A stretch of DNA of 6,585 nucleotides from Flavobacteriales bacterium (lineage in GTDB: Bacteria > Bacteroidota > Bacteroidia > Flavobacteriales_D > Sanyastnellaceae), in NCBI GenBank assembly GCA_947464885.1, contig CANHYZ010000117.1, positions 1 through 6,585 on the forward strand, in the 5' to 3' direction. The position numbers and the translations under genes were made by a program. Shown here piece by piece: positions 1 through 6,585 of this stretch; the first letter of the stretch is position 1; each line of letters opens with the position of its first letter. Under the pieces are notes generated by a model, which was not told the origin of the DNA, did no database searches, and worked only from the letters and a program-made list of their open reading frames with translations.

Positions 1-1661
1 TCATCGACCTCGCTGCGACAATCGTTGATGAGCCCTTTCATTTTATCCAGTGTCCAGGCGTTTTCCGGAGTAAGTAGCGTGCGAATGCGGTCGGCGCGGT
101 TTTGCGGCTTGTAGTAGCCGGGGTAGAAGAACGGCTCTGCGGCAGTATCGCCCGAATACTTGAGCAGATCATCCGGCCAGTCGTTGGCACTGTAGATGAA
201 ACCGCTCTCGGGGTCCAAGCAGCGCGGGTTCATGGCGAAAGGGTAGAAGCCTTTCCATTCGGAGGTTGATTGTGATCCATCAAGTATGGTCCAACTATTC
301 AGCTTTTCCGGACGATCCACCAGGCGCGCTGCGGCCCACCAGGCGATGTGCCCCGCTGCATCACCATAGTTGATGCTCAGTCCCGGCGCGTGAATCATGC
401 TCACGCCTTGTTCGAATTGGTTAATTTCTTTGGCGGTGTTGAGTGTCCAAAGGGCTTCGAGGTTTTGATTCTCCAGTTGCGTGTAGGTCCATTTTACCGA
501 AATGGGTTGATTCGGCATCAACTTGAAGACATCGTTGATGATGGGACCATGCCGTGTGACGCGCACGTTGATGGTAGTGTCGGCTTCTCCCTTGACCCGA
601 ATGGTGTAGCGCTTCTGCGTGCACGCCTCATAGTTACCGTCATAGAGAAACAGCGTACTGTCGCCGGCCGATGGTCGCTCAGCATAGAAGTCCATGTCGT
701 CGTTGAGCAGCATGGTCACGCCCCAGGCTTTATAACGATCACGCCCGACCATAGCGAAAGGCACGCCGGCCAGGTAGTGGCCGTACATCTCAAATTCAGG
801 TGATTTCAAATGGGCTTCATACCACGTCTGTGGAATCATATAGCCGATGTGCGTGTCGTTGCTTACGATGACTTTCCCTGAGGCTGTTTTGGAACCGCTC
901 ACTGCCCAGGCATTGCTGCCATTGAGTGTAGCGAAGGGCATGATGTCTTCCGTGGCTTGAAAGGCGTTGGCCAAACCAATCAATGATGTGAAGTAGGCCG
1001 AGTCATGCGGCGTAGTTGGTATTGCAGATTCGTTTTGATGATACAGCCCTATATCACTCAGGTGTGTTTCGCTGAACTGTTTGGCGATGTAATCCACAAC
1101 AGGTTCGGTCTTCTGCGCCATACCGAAATTGAAGGCCATGGCTCCTGTAATATAATAAAGGTCGATGGGTTCAAAGCGGCGCTTGGTGATGCCGATGATG
1201 CTGAACTCGGGCGGCGTTGGTCCGTTTTCAATGAAGGCGTTGACACCGTCGAGGTAAGCCTGCACGGCTTCATACATCGGTGTGCCTTTATGTTGTTCGA
1301 AACGTGCAGCCGATACTTCAGCGTATTCCTTCATCCCCAGCGTGAGGAAGATGCGGTCGACTTTAATCATGGGCTGACCGATTATCTCGGCCAACGTTCC
1401 ACTGCCTGCGCGGCGCATCATTTCCATCTGAAACAATCGCTCCTGCGCATGCGCATAACCAAAAGCCATGAACAGGTCGTGGTTGTTCTCCGCCTCGATG
1501 TGCGGGACACCGAAATCATCGAAGTGAATGGTTACCGGCTTTTGAAGGCCGCTTATGGACAGCGAACCTTCATAGGTAGGCGCGGAAGATTGCAGCCATA
1601 GATAGAGACCCATAGCCGCACAAACAAGAACAGCAGCGAGTAGGATGATGAGTTTTTTCAT
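1..1661 (-). CDS. Penicillin acylase family protein (Ntn hydrolase, peptidase S45), C-terminus cut by the window edge
   Basis: This frame is open from ATG 1661 to the window edge, 553 codons without a stop; members are usually about 750-850 residues, so some 200-300 are missing. The family hydrolyses amide bonds of N-acyl compounds (beta-lactams, acyl-homoserine lactones, other amides) in the periplasm after self-cleavage into two chains. Residues 2-23 (MKK, then a hydrophobic run) form a Sec signal or anchor; Cys14 has no proper lipobox. The FGVPHIEAEN and GYAHAQERLFQMEMMRR motifs lie in the alpha chain. The nucleophile is Ser249 (codon 917-915) in LNGSNAW, where the beta chain would begin. 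Counting Ser249 as beta1, His271 is beta23, Asp321 and Asp324 match the calcium ligands beta73/beta76 of E. coli penicillin G acylase, and Asn493 in YSAND matches the catalytic Asn near beta241; Glu164 fits the alpha-chain calcium ligand. HGPI lies at 371-374. The substrate cannot be told. No Shine-Dalgarno is visible. Confidence 0.93.
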   Translation of the reverse strand, partial: MKKLIILLAAVLVCAAMGLYLWLQSSAPTYEGSLSISGLQKPVTIHFDDFGVPHIEAENNHDLFMAFGYAHAQERLFQMEMMRRAGSGTLAEIIGQPMIKVDRIFLTLGMKEYAEVSAARFEQHKGTPMYEAVQAYLDGVNAFIENGPTPPEFSIIGITKRRFEPIDLYYITGAMAFNFGMAQKTEPVVDYIAKQFSETHLSDIGLYHQNESAIPTTPHDSAYFTSLIGLANAFQATEDIMPFATLNGSNAWAVSGSKTASGKVIVSNDTHIGYMIPQTWYEAHLKSPEFEMYGHYLAGVPFAMVGRDRYKAWGVTMLLNDDMDFYAERPSAGDSTLFLYDGNYEACTQKRYTIRVKGEADTTINVRVTRHGPIINDVFKLMPNQPISVKWTYTQLENQNLEALWTLNTAKEINQFEQGVSMIHAPGLSINYGDAAGHIAWWAAARLVDRPEKLNSWTILDGSQSTSEWKGFYPFAMNPRCLDPESGFIYSANDWPDDLLKYSGDTAAEPFFYPGYYKPQNRADRIRTLLTPENAWTLDKMKGLINDCRSEVD

Positions 1662-1675
1662 GTGTTACAGGGGGG

Positions 1676-1704
1676 TAGGATTATAGGATTGTAGGATTGT
1701 AGGG
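1676..1704. repeat. Octamer tandem repeat TAGGATTR
   Basis: Three head-to-tail units, TAGGATTA, TAGGATTG and TAGGATTG (1676-1699), are followed by a decayed partial unit starting TAGGG at 1700. The array begins 14 nt upstream of the acylase start codon and so lies in its probable 5' leader. On the acylase sense strand it reads as repeated CAATCCTA. The function is unknown. It could be a slippage-prone tract that alters the spacing upstream of the acylase, or neutral repeat debris. Confidence 0.85.
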
Positions 1705-1713
1705 AAGGTGAGC

Positions 1714-1748
1714 CGTTCGCCATTAGCCACTCGCCACTTCCCATTAAT
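1714..1748 (-). repeat. Degenerate heptamer array, copy 1 (RCKARTG family)
   Basis: On the plus strand there are five consecutive 7-nt units: CGTTCGC, CATTAGC, CACTCGC, CACTTCC, CATTAAT. Read on the minus strand they approximate the consensus RCKARTG. The last plus-strand unit contains the lepB stop codon (TTA at 1744-1746), so the array starts inside the end of lepB and fills the spacer toward the acylase. The same family recurs at 6507-6548. The period of 7 is clear by eye, but the units are diverged. The function is unknown. Confidence 0.75.
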
Positions 1749-3396
1749 CCACAAACCGGAACATGCGTCCCCAGCGTATCTCTGCTGTCTCCTGATAATT
1801 CGGGTCTTCTTTCGACATCCATGTAAATACGGGCTTACCCACAATGTGGTCTTCCGGAACAAAGCCCCAGTAGCGTGAATCAGCACTTTGGTGACGGTTG
1901 TCTCCCATCATCCAGTAGTAATTCTGTTTGAATGTATACGAGTCGGCTGGCGATCCATTGATGATGGCTTTGCCGTCTTTGATCTGTAGCGTGTTTCCCT
2001 CATAGTTCTGGATTACACGGCGATACATCGCGATGTTATCCGGGTTGAGTTCCACTGTTTCGCCTTTGGCCGGAATGTGAACGGGACCATAGTTGTCGCG
2101 TGTCCATGAGGTGTATGGAGTCCGGGGCGAGTTCGGGAAAAGTGACTGCGGGTCGAATGACTCCGGAATCGTGTCGTTGTTGACTTCCAGCATCGTGATA
2201 TCGCTGTTGCCGCGTAGTTTTTCAGCGTCGGATGCCGTAAAGGAAGATTGGTAGAAAAGCTCACCACCGTCGTTCATGCTGTTGCGGTCGTTGATGTTGA
2301 CCTTGAACTCGGTGTAGATTTTCTTCAGTGCGGCCGGACTTTTCACGCGGAAGCGGTAGCTGTGCATGACGCCCTCAGGATCTTGCTGCGGCTGACCGTT
2401 GATATGCACCTGACGGTTGATGATGCTCAAGTCGTCGCCCGGCAGACCGATGCAACGCTTGACGTAGTTTTCGCGGCGGTCCATGGGACGGTAGCGCACA
2501 CCGCCGATGGCTAGTGGCTTCTGTGTGCGTTGGTTGCGTTCCAAGGCACATACCTGACATACTTTTTTGATTGCGAAATTGTTGCGCGCTTGTTTTTCAA
2601 AGCGATCGGGATTTTGCGTGTAGTTGTCATAACCATTGGCGAGTATGATGGCTTCTTTGCGCACATAACTATAATAGTCGTGACCGGCATAAAAAGGGTC
2701 GACCATGATGGTATCGCCATGCGGGAAGTTGAATACGACGGGGTCCAAGCGTTCAACGCTGCCAAAGCCGGGTAATCGGAAGTAGGGGAGAGTCAGTGTT
2801 TCCAAGTAGCTGTTGGTCATGCCACCGGGCAAGGCGTTATGCAGAAACGGCACAGCTAGTGGCGTTTGCGGAAGCTTAGCGCCATAGCTCATCTTACTTA
2901 CAAAAAGGTAGTCGCCCACGAGCATGCTCTTTTCCATCGATGGGGTCGGGATGGTAAAGGCCTCTAAAAAAATCGTACGAATAGCAGATGCGGCAATGAC
3001 AGCGAATACGAGGGCCTCGCCCCATTCGCGCATCATTGATTTCTTTTTGCCGGTCCAATCGCGTGGTCCCAAGTAGGGGAGACTTGTTTCTTTATAAGCC
3101 AACATCGGCAGGGCGAGCCAAGGCAGCGCGCCAAACATCCACTGGTCCTTGGTTTTGCTTTTACCGAAGACGATACCGGCTTCCACGTTCATCACGATGA
3201 GTAAGAACAGGTTGATACCCGGACACAGAATCACGAAAAACCAATACCACGGGCGCTTGATGAGCTTGAGCATCAGCACGAGGTTAACCAGCGGTATATA
3301 ACCCAAAGCACTGTTAAGTCCGGCGCGCTTCAATAGCGGCGGAAGGGAAATGCTGTAAACAAGCACAAGGGCGGTAAGGAGAATCCAGGCGATCAT
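1744..3396 (-). CDS. lepB: Signal peptidase I (Bacteroidota-type, 550 residues)
   Basis: This membrane Ser/Lys endopeptidase (family S26) removes signal peptides from proteins exported by Sec. The nucleophile is Ser153 in IPTPSMEKSM (codon 2940-2938) and the general base is Lys313 in YVKRCIGLPGDD (codon 2460-2458). The C-terminal box GDNRHQSADSRYWGFV starts at Gly498. Hydrophobic segments at about 1-20, 28-47, 50-73, 85-100 and 125-148 form an N-terminal membrane domain found in Bacteroidota homologues; the last one anchors the catalytic domain. The protein is much longer than E. coli LepB (324 residues): Ser to Lys spans 160 residues against 55, and Lys to GDNR 185 against 126. The first insertion carries a CxxC pair (Cys280, Cys283). 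ATG 3396 gives a complete first membrane segment and lies 20 nt downstream of a good -7 box. The stop lies inside a heptamer repeat, and the acylase follows after 82 nt on the same strand. Confidence 0.97.
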   Translation of the reverse strand: MIAWILLTALVLVYSISLPPLLKRAGLNSALGYIPLVNLVLMLKLIKRPWYWFFVILCPGINLFLLIVMNVEAGIVFGKSKTKDQWMFGALPWLALPMLAYKETSLPYLGPRDWTGKKKSMMREWGEALVFAVIAASAIRTIFLEAFTIPTPSMEKSMLVGDYLFVSKMSYGAKLPQTPLAVPFLHNALPGGMTNSYLETLTLPYFRLPGFGSVERLDPVVFNFPHGDTIMVDPFYAGHDYYSYVRKEAIILANGYDNYTQNPDRFEKQARNNFAIKKVCQVCALERNQRTQKPLAIGGVRYRPMDRRENYVKRCIGLPGDDLSIINRQVHINGQPQQDPEGVMHSYRFRVKSPAALKKIYTEFKVNINDRNSMNDGGELFYQSSFTASDAEKLRGNSDITMLEVNNDTIPESFDPQSLFPNSPRTPYTSWTRDNYGPVHIPAKGETVELNPDNIAMYRRVIQNYEGNTLQIKDGKAIINGSPADSYTFKQNYYWMMGDNRHQSADSRYWGFVPEDHIVGKPVFTWMSKEDPNYQETAEIRWGRMFRFVD

Positions 3397-3416
3397 AGGA
3401 ATATGTTAATACGGCT

Positions 3417-3424
3417 CAAATTTA
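3417..3424 (-). promoter_or_regulatory. lepB promoter -7 box (TAAATTTG)
   Basis: The minus strand reads TAAATTTG, an exact match to the Bacteroidota sigma-A -7 consensus TAnnTTTG, 20 nt upstream of the lepB ATG. The -33 element is weak: GTTCG, about 18 nt upstream, is the best candidate in place of TTTG. The implied leader is only a dozen or so nucleotides and has no Shine-Dalgarno, which is normal for this phylum. Confidence 0.6.
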
Positions 3425-3530
3425 CACGATGAGCGGTATTAGCGAACCTGTTGGCAATCATTGGCAAGTTTGCAAACCATTTCGAATGCTGTAGTCGAAA
3501 TGTCAAAAAGCGACGCAACCGTTTTTCCGC

Positions 3531-3538
3531 CATATTTG
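3531..3538 (+). promoter_or_regulatory. Possible -7 box of the surface-protein gene (CATATTTG)
   Basis: CATATTTG differs from TAnnTTTG at one position and ends 18 nt before the GTG start, about the same distance as the lepB box from its ATG. No -33 TTG is seen at the expected distance. The 160-nt gap 3397-3556 is AT-richer than the flanking genes and would hold both divergent promoters; I see nothing else in it. Confidence 0.35.
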
Positions 3539-3556
3539 TCTGATTGAATATCATAA

Positions 3557-6487
3557 GTGACATCTAAATTCCTGATATGCTTTTTGTTGGTGACCAATAT
3601 TGTGTGGTCCCAAACAGATGTGGCCTTTTGGTTTGCTGCACCGGAAGTATCGGCGCATACCGCGAATTTTGATGTCCCGATAGTCTTAAGGATTACCACG
3701 TATGATCAGCCCGCTGATGTGACCGTTGTTCAGCCTGCCGGAGGTGGAATGCCTGATCAGTTTGTTAGCATAGCAGCGAATAGCACCCAATCGTTGGATC
3801 TCAGTGCATGGCTTGGCAATATTGAGAATGCACAGCCGGATGTTGTCCTGAATCGTGGTTTGTTTATTCAGTCAACGGCACAGATAACGGTCTATTATGA
3901 GGTGGTCAGCAGCCAGTGTCAGTGCAATCCAGAGATATTCGTGCTGAAAGGCTCCAATGCTCTTGGCCGGGATTTTTACATTCCCATGCAAAGCACGATG
4001 GATAATAACAGCGGTTATTTTCCTACGCCGTTTTCCTCCTTCGATATTGTAGCCACCGAAGACAATACGCTTGTAGAAATTACACCTACCGCTGCCATTG
4101 TTGGACATCCTGCCAATTCCACCTATACCATTATCTTGAATCAGGGAGAAACCTACTCGGCAGTGGCGACAAGCGGCTTGGGGGCCAATCACCTCATGGG
4201 CTCGCGCGTTGTGAGTGATAAAGACATCGCCATCACCTACAAAGATGATTTGCTTACGGGAAGTATGTACGGTCCTTGCGCCGATTTAGGAGGCGACCAA
4301 ATTGTACCTGTTGAAATTTTAGGGACGGAGTACATTGCCATTAATGGTTTTCTGAACAACCAGGGCGATCAACTTTTTATCATGGCGGTTGAGGATAATA
4401 CGGATGTTTTCTTTAACGGCGTTTTCCTCGTTACGCTAGATGCGGGAGAAAGCTTCGCCACGTATATCGGTGGGCCATCTGCTTACATTGAATCCTCTGC
4501 ACCGGTGTCAGTGCTTCAAGCCAGCGGTTATGGGTGTGAAGTCGGGTTGGATGTAATCCCACCAATTGTGTGCACGGGTTCGGGTGAAATCAGTTTTACC
4601 CGCTCTACAACTGAATCGCTTAGTGCGAATCTTTTGGTGCAAAGTGGTAGTGAGGGTGATTTTCTCTTCAATGGCAATGCCGGAGTCATTACCGCTGCCA
4701 TGTTTAGTCCGGTTCCCGGAACAGCCGGTAGTTGGCTGTTTGCACAAGTTACGTTTAATCTCGCGCAAACGCCATTGGGGGCGGCTTCGCTTATTTCCAA
4801 TTCAACAGGCTACTTTCACATGGGCTTTATCCATGGTTCAAATTCAAGTGGATGTCGTTTCGGTTATTTCAGTAATTTCTCCAACTTGGAGGTACAAGCC
4901 GAAGTGATCGATGATGAGGTTTGTCAAGGAGAAAGCATTGCACTTTCGTGCAATTCCATAAATGGAGGAACGTATGCATGGAGCGGCCCTGCCGGATTCT
5001 CCTCATCGGAACAGTCACCCACCATCAACACGGCTGTGCCCGCTATGAGTGGTGAATACATTGTGATGGTAAGCGCCTCATCTTGCGAAAGTGATTATGA
5101 CACACTTAACATTGAGGTGCATCCTATCTATGCTGTGCAGCAGGATACTTCCATTTGTTTCGGCGATTTCCTGGGTCTTCCGGACGGAATAGTAGTCAAC
5201 CAGCCCGGAACTTACGAATCTACCGTTCAAAGCTCTTTGGGGTGTGATAGTGTTATTACAACCGTGTTGACCTTTTACACTACGAATTATACTATTTCAT
5301 CCGATACTGCAATCTGCAAGGGAACTGAGGCACAGCTTCAAATTGTGGGTGGCGCCAGCTACGTTTGGGCTCCGGCTCCGGGACTAAGTTCTACTTCAAT
5401 TGCAAATCCGTTGGCTTCTCCAACGACCGCAACCACCTATGACGTCGACATCACTTTCATCTCAGGATGCACAGTTCAAGAAAGTATTACCGTGTCGGTT
5501 TTTGAATTGCCATTTACCGTCGATAGGGTCAATCCACTTTGCACAACTTTGGGTAGCCTGGAGGTCCTGGCGTCAGCGGGCTTGGCTCCTTACAATTATT
5601 ATATTGACGGAAATCCCCAACCAGATCTGCTTTTCGATGACTTGTCGGCCGGAGTCTATGAACTTGAAATAGTCGATGCCAATCAATGTCTTGGCGATAC
5701 ACTCATTACCTTAACGCTTGAAAATTACACGCCGGATTTTCAAGTGTTGGTAGAGCCTATGCTGTGTGAAACTCCCGGGACTGTCACGGTAGTTCCCGGC
5801 TCGAATGGAACAGCGCCGTTTGAAGCAGCCTTAGACGGACAATCGGCCAATGAACTTCTTATTGAAGATGTCGTGGCAGGCACCTATGCTGTGGAACTGA
5901 CTGACGCGAATGGATGCTCGGCCTCAACCACCGTCGTGGTGGAACAATTATCTCCGGCGGCATTGATTATCGATGCTTTTCCTGTTGTGGGCAGGCCGCC
6001 GCTCAGCGTTGATATCGAAAACAACTCGTTTAATTTGCAGGAGTTCATCTGGAACTTTGGCGACGGTGTTATTTCCACTGAATTCGCACCTGATCACGTG
6101 TTTGAATTACCGGGTTCCTATCAGGTGCAGGTTTTCGGAACCGATTCAGTCAACGGGTGCACCGATTCTCAGAGTTTTACGGTGCTGGTTCGACCGCCGT
6201 TCTCAGTATATGTGCCCAATGCTTTCAGTCCCAATGGTGATAACGTCAATGATATCTTCTTGCCTCAAGGTGATGGCTTTGATGTGGAAAGCTACAGTCT
6301 AACCATTTTCAATCGCTGGGGTGACGTGGTTTTTGAGACGACCAATCCAACTCAGCCTTGGACAGGTAATGTCCAGGGAAGTAATCACTTTGCAGCGGAT
6401 GGCGTTTACTTTTGGATTATGCGCATTAAACCTGATGAGTCGGCAGAAATGCTCGAATATGAAGGTGCAGTGAATCTCTTTCGCTGA
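3557..6487 (+). CDS. Secreted multidomain surface protein: IgGFc-binding-like domain, Ig/SprB/PKD modules, T9SS type B sorting domain
   Basis: Residues 1-19 are a signal peptide (hydrophobic core FLICFLLV, cleavage near WSQ|T). Residues about 100-440 resemble the IgGFc-binding N-terminal domain: GRDFYIPMQ, SFDIVATEDNTLVEITPT, then GDQIVPVEILGTEYIAINGF and SGYGCEVGLDVIPP. Next come an Ig-like module (450-525), a short module ending CDSVITTVL (526-575), a second Ig-like module (576-648), two SprB-like repeats (about 652-722 and 725-796, each ending in VDANQC or TDANGC), a PKD domain (801-880, WNFGDG) and a CHU_C domain (884-976, VPNAFSPNGDNVNDIF, IFNRWGDVVFE). CHU_C domains direct type IX secretion and attachment to the cell surface, so the protein probably acts outside the cell, in adhesion or matrix binding; its ligand is unknown. 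The GTG start follows an in-frame TAA directly, and no other start keeps the signal peptide. It is divergent from lepB. Confidence 0.93.
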   Translation: MTSKFLICFLLVTNIVWSQTDVAFWFAAPEVSAHTANFDVPIVLRITTYDQPADVTVVQPAGGGMPDQFVSIAANSTQSLDLSAWLGNIENAQPDVVLNRGLFIQSTAQITVYYEVVSSQCQCNPEIFVLKGSNALGRDFYIPMQSTMDNNSGYFPTPFSSFDIVATEDNTLVEITPTAAIVGHPANSTYTIILNQGETYSAVATSGLGANHLMGSRVVSDKDIAITYKDDLLTGSMYGPCADLGGDQIVPVEILGTEYIAINGFLNNQGDQLFIMAVEDNTDVFFNGVFLVTLDAGESFATYIGGPSAYIESSAPVSVLQASGYGCEVGLDVIPPIVCTGSGEISFTRSTTESLSANLLVQSGSEGDFLFNGNAGVITAAMFSPVPGTAGSWLFAQVTFNLAQTPLGAASLISNSTGYFHMGFIHGSNSSGCRFGYFSNFSNLEVQAEVIDDEVCQGESIALSCNSINGGTYAWSGPAGFSSSEQSPTINTAVPAMSGEYIVMVSASSCESDYDTLNIEVHPIYAVQQDTSICFGDFLGLPDGIVVNQPGTYESTVQSSLGCDSVITTVLTFYTTNYTISSDTAICKGTEAQLQIVGGASYVWAPAPGLSSTSIANPLASPTTATTYDVDITFISGCTVQESITVSVFELPFTVDRVNPLCTTLGSLEVLASAGLAPYNYYIDGNPQPDLLFDDLSAGVYELEIVDANQCLGDTLITLTLENYTPDFQVLVEPMLCETPGTVTVVPGSNGTAPFEAALDGQSANELLIEDVVAGTYAVELTDANGCSASTTVVVEQLSPAALIIDAFPVVGRPPLSVDIENNSFNLQEFIWNFGDGVISTEFAPDHVFELPGSYQVQVFGTDSVNGCTDSQSFTVLVRPPFSVYVPNAFSPNGDNVNDIFLPQGDGFDVESYSLTIFNRWGDVVFETTNPTQPWTGNVQGSNHFAADGVYFWIMRIKPDESAEMLEYEGAVNLFR

Positions 6488-6506
6488 AAGTTGCACAGAA
6501 GGCCCC

Positions 6507-6548
6507 CACTCGCCACTAGTCACTCGTCACTCGCCATTCGTCACTATC
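6507..6548 (-). repeat. Degenerate heptamer array, copy 2 (RCKARTG family)
   Basis: Six consecutive 7-nt units on the plus strand, CACTCGC, CACTAGT, CACTCGT, CACTCGC, CATTCGT and CACTATC, begin 19 nt after the surface-protein stop. They are better conserved than at 1714-1748 and in the same orientation; the unit CACTCGC is shared exactly. On the minus strand they read close to RCKARTG. I see no hairpin strong enough to call a terminator here. Confidence 0.85.
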
Positions 6549-6585
6549 AGTTCCTCCATCCCAAACACACCCTTCTTACCCTTCA
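6527..6585 (-). CDS. Possible C-terminal end of a convergent gene, product unknown
   Basis: The minus strand has an open frame from the window edge for 18 codons, ending KGVFGMEELIVTNGE and then TGA at 6529-6527. The other two minus frames hit stops within the same stretch (TGA at the very edge, TAA at 6579-6577). The stop falls inside the heptamer array, just as the lepB stop does in the other array, which supports a real gene end here. Eighteen codons are too few to name a product, and the frame could be open by chance. Confidence 0.35.
   Translation of the reverse strand, partial: KGKKGVFGMEELIVTNGE

Noticed and set aside
348..803. Plus-strand open frame of 151 codons
   Set aside because: It lies opposite the acylase beta chain, whose catalytic and calcium motifs are read cleanly on the minus strand; its own translation has no recognisable motif.
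1005..1601. Plus-strand open frame of 198 codons
   Set aside because: It is antisense to the conserved N-terminal acylase motifs and shows no domain or coherent composition.
1676..1748. CRISPR array
   Set aside because: The units are only 7-8 nt, directly abutting, with no spacers and no cas genes nearby.
3439..3699. Minus-strand open frame of 86 codons spanning the lepB/surface-protein gap
   Set aside because: It overlaps the signal peptide of the surface-protein gene and the divergent promoter region, and its translation has no family I recognise. A small real gene is not fully excluded for its 3439-3556 part.
4508..4907. Open frames on both strands inside the surface-protein gene
   Set aside because: They are shadow frames of the IgGFc-binding-like domain, which continues unbroken in the main frame.
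6488..6548. Terminator hairpin after the surface-protein gene
   Set aside because: No stem of useful length followed by a T-run is visible; the repeats are direct, not inverted, apart from the 6-nt ACTAGT palindrome.

Overview
The window looks like chromosomal DNA of a Bacteroidota bacterium, probably of the Flavobacteriales or a related order. Three things point there. The long plus-strand gene ends in a CHU_C gliding-motility/T9SS type B sorting domain. The signal peptidase I is the enlarged multi-membrane-segment form usual in this phylum. Promoter boxes match or nearly match the Bacteroidota -7 consensus TAnnTTTG, and no clear Shine-Dalgarno sequences are seen. Base composition is near 50% GC by eye. 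The exact genus cannot be told from this window.

Layout. Positions 1-1661 (minus strand) hold the first 553 codons of an exported penicillin-acylase-family Ntn hydrolase, whose C-terminus lies beyond the left edge. It follows lepB (signal peptidase I, 1744-3396, minus strand) after an 82-nt spacer that is nearly all short tandem repeats: an octamer array next to a degenerate heptamer array that contains the lepB stop codon. A 160-nt divergent promoter region (3397-3556) separates lepB from a 976-residue plus-strand gene (3557-6487). That gene encodes a secreted multidomain surface protein: signal peptide, IgGFc-binding-like domain, Ig-like and SprB-like modules, PKD domain, T9SS sorting domain. 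The last 98 nt hold a second heptamer array of the same family and probably the last 18 codons of a convergent minus-strand gene.

How the genes relate. All three main genes concern the cell envelope. LepB would cleave the Sec signal peptides of exported proteins, including the surface protein and possibly the acylase. The surface protein would then cross the outer membrane by the type IX system. The acylase and lepB may be co-transcribed, but the repeat-filled spacer makes this uncertain. I see no defence system, mobile element, CRISPR array or RNA gene. The most unusual signal is the degenerate heptamer repeat, consensus RCKARTG on the minus strand, which occurs at two gene ends in the same orientation and overlaps both stop codons.
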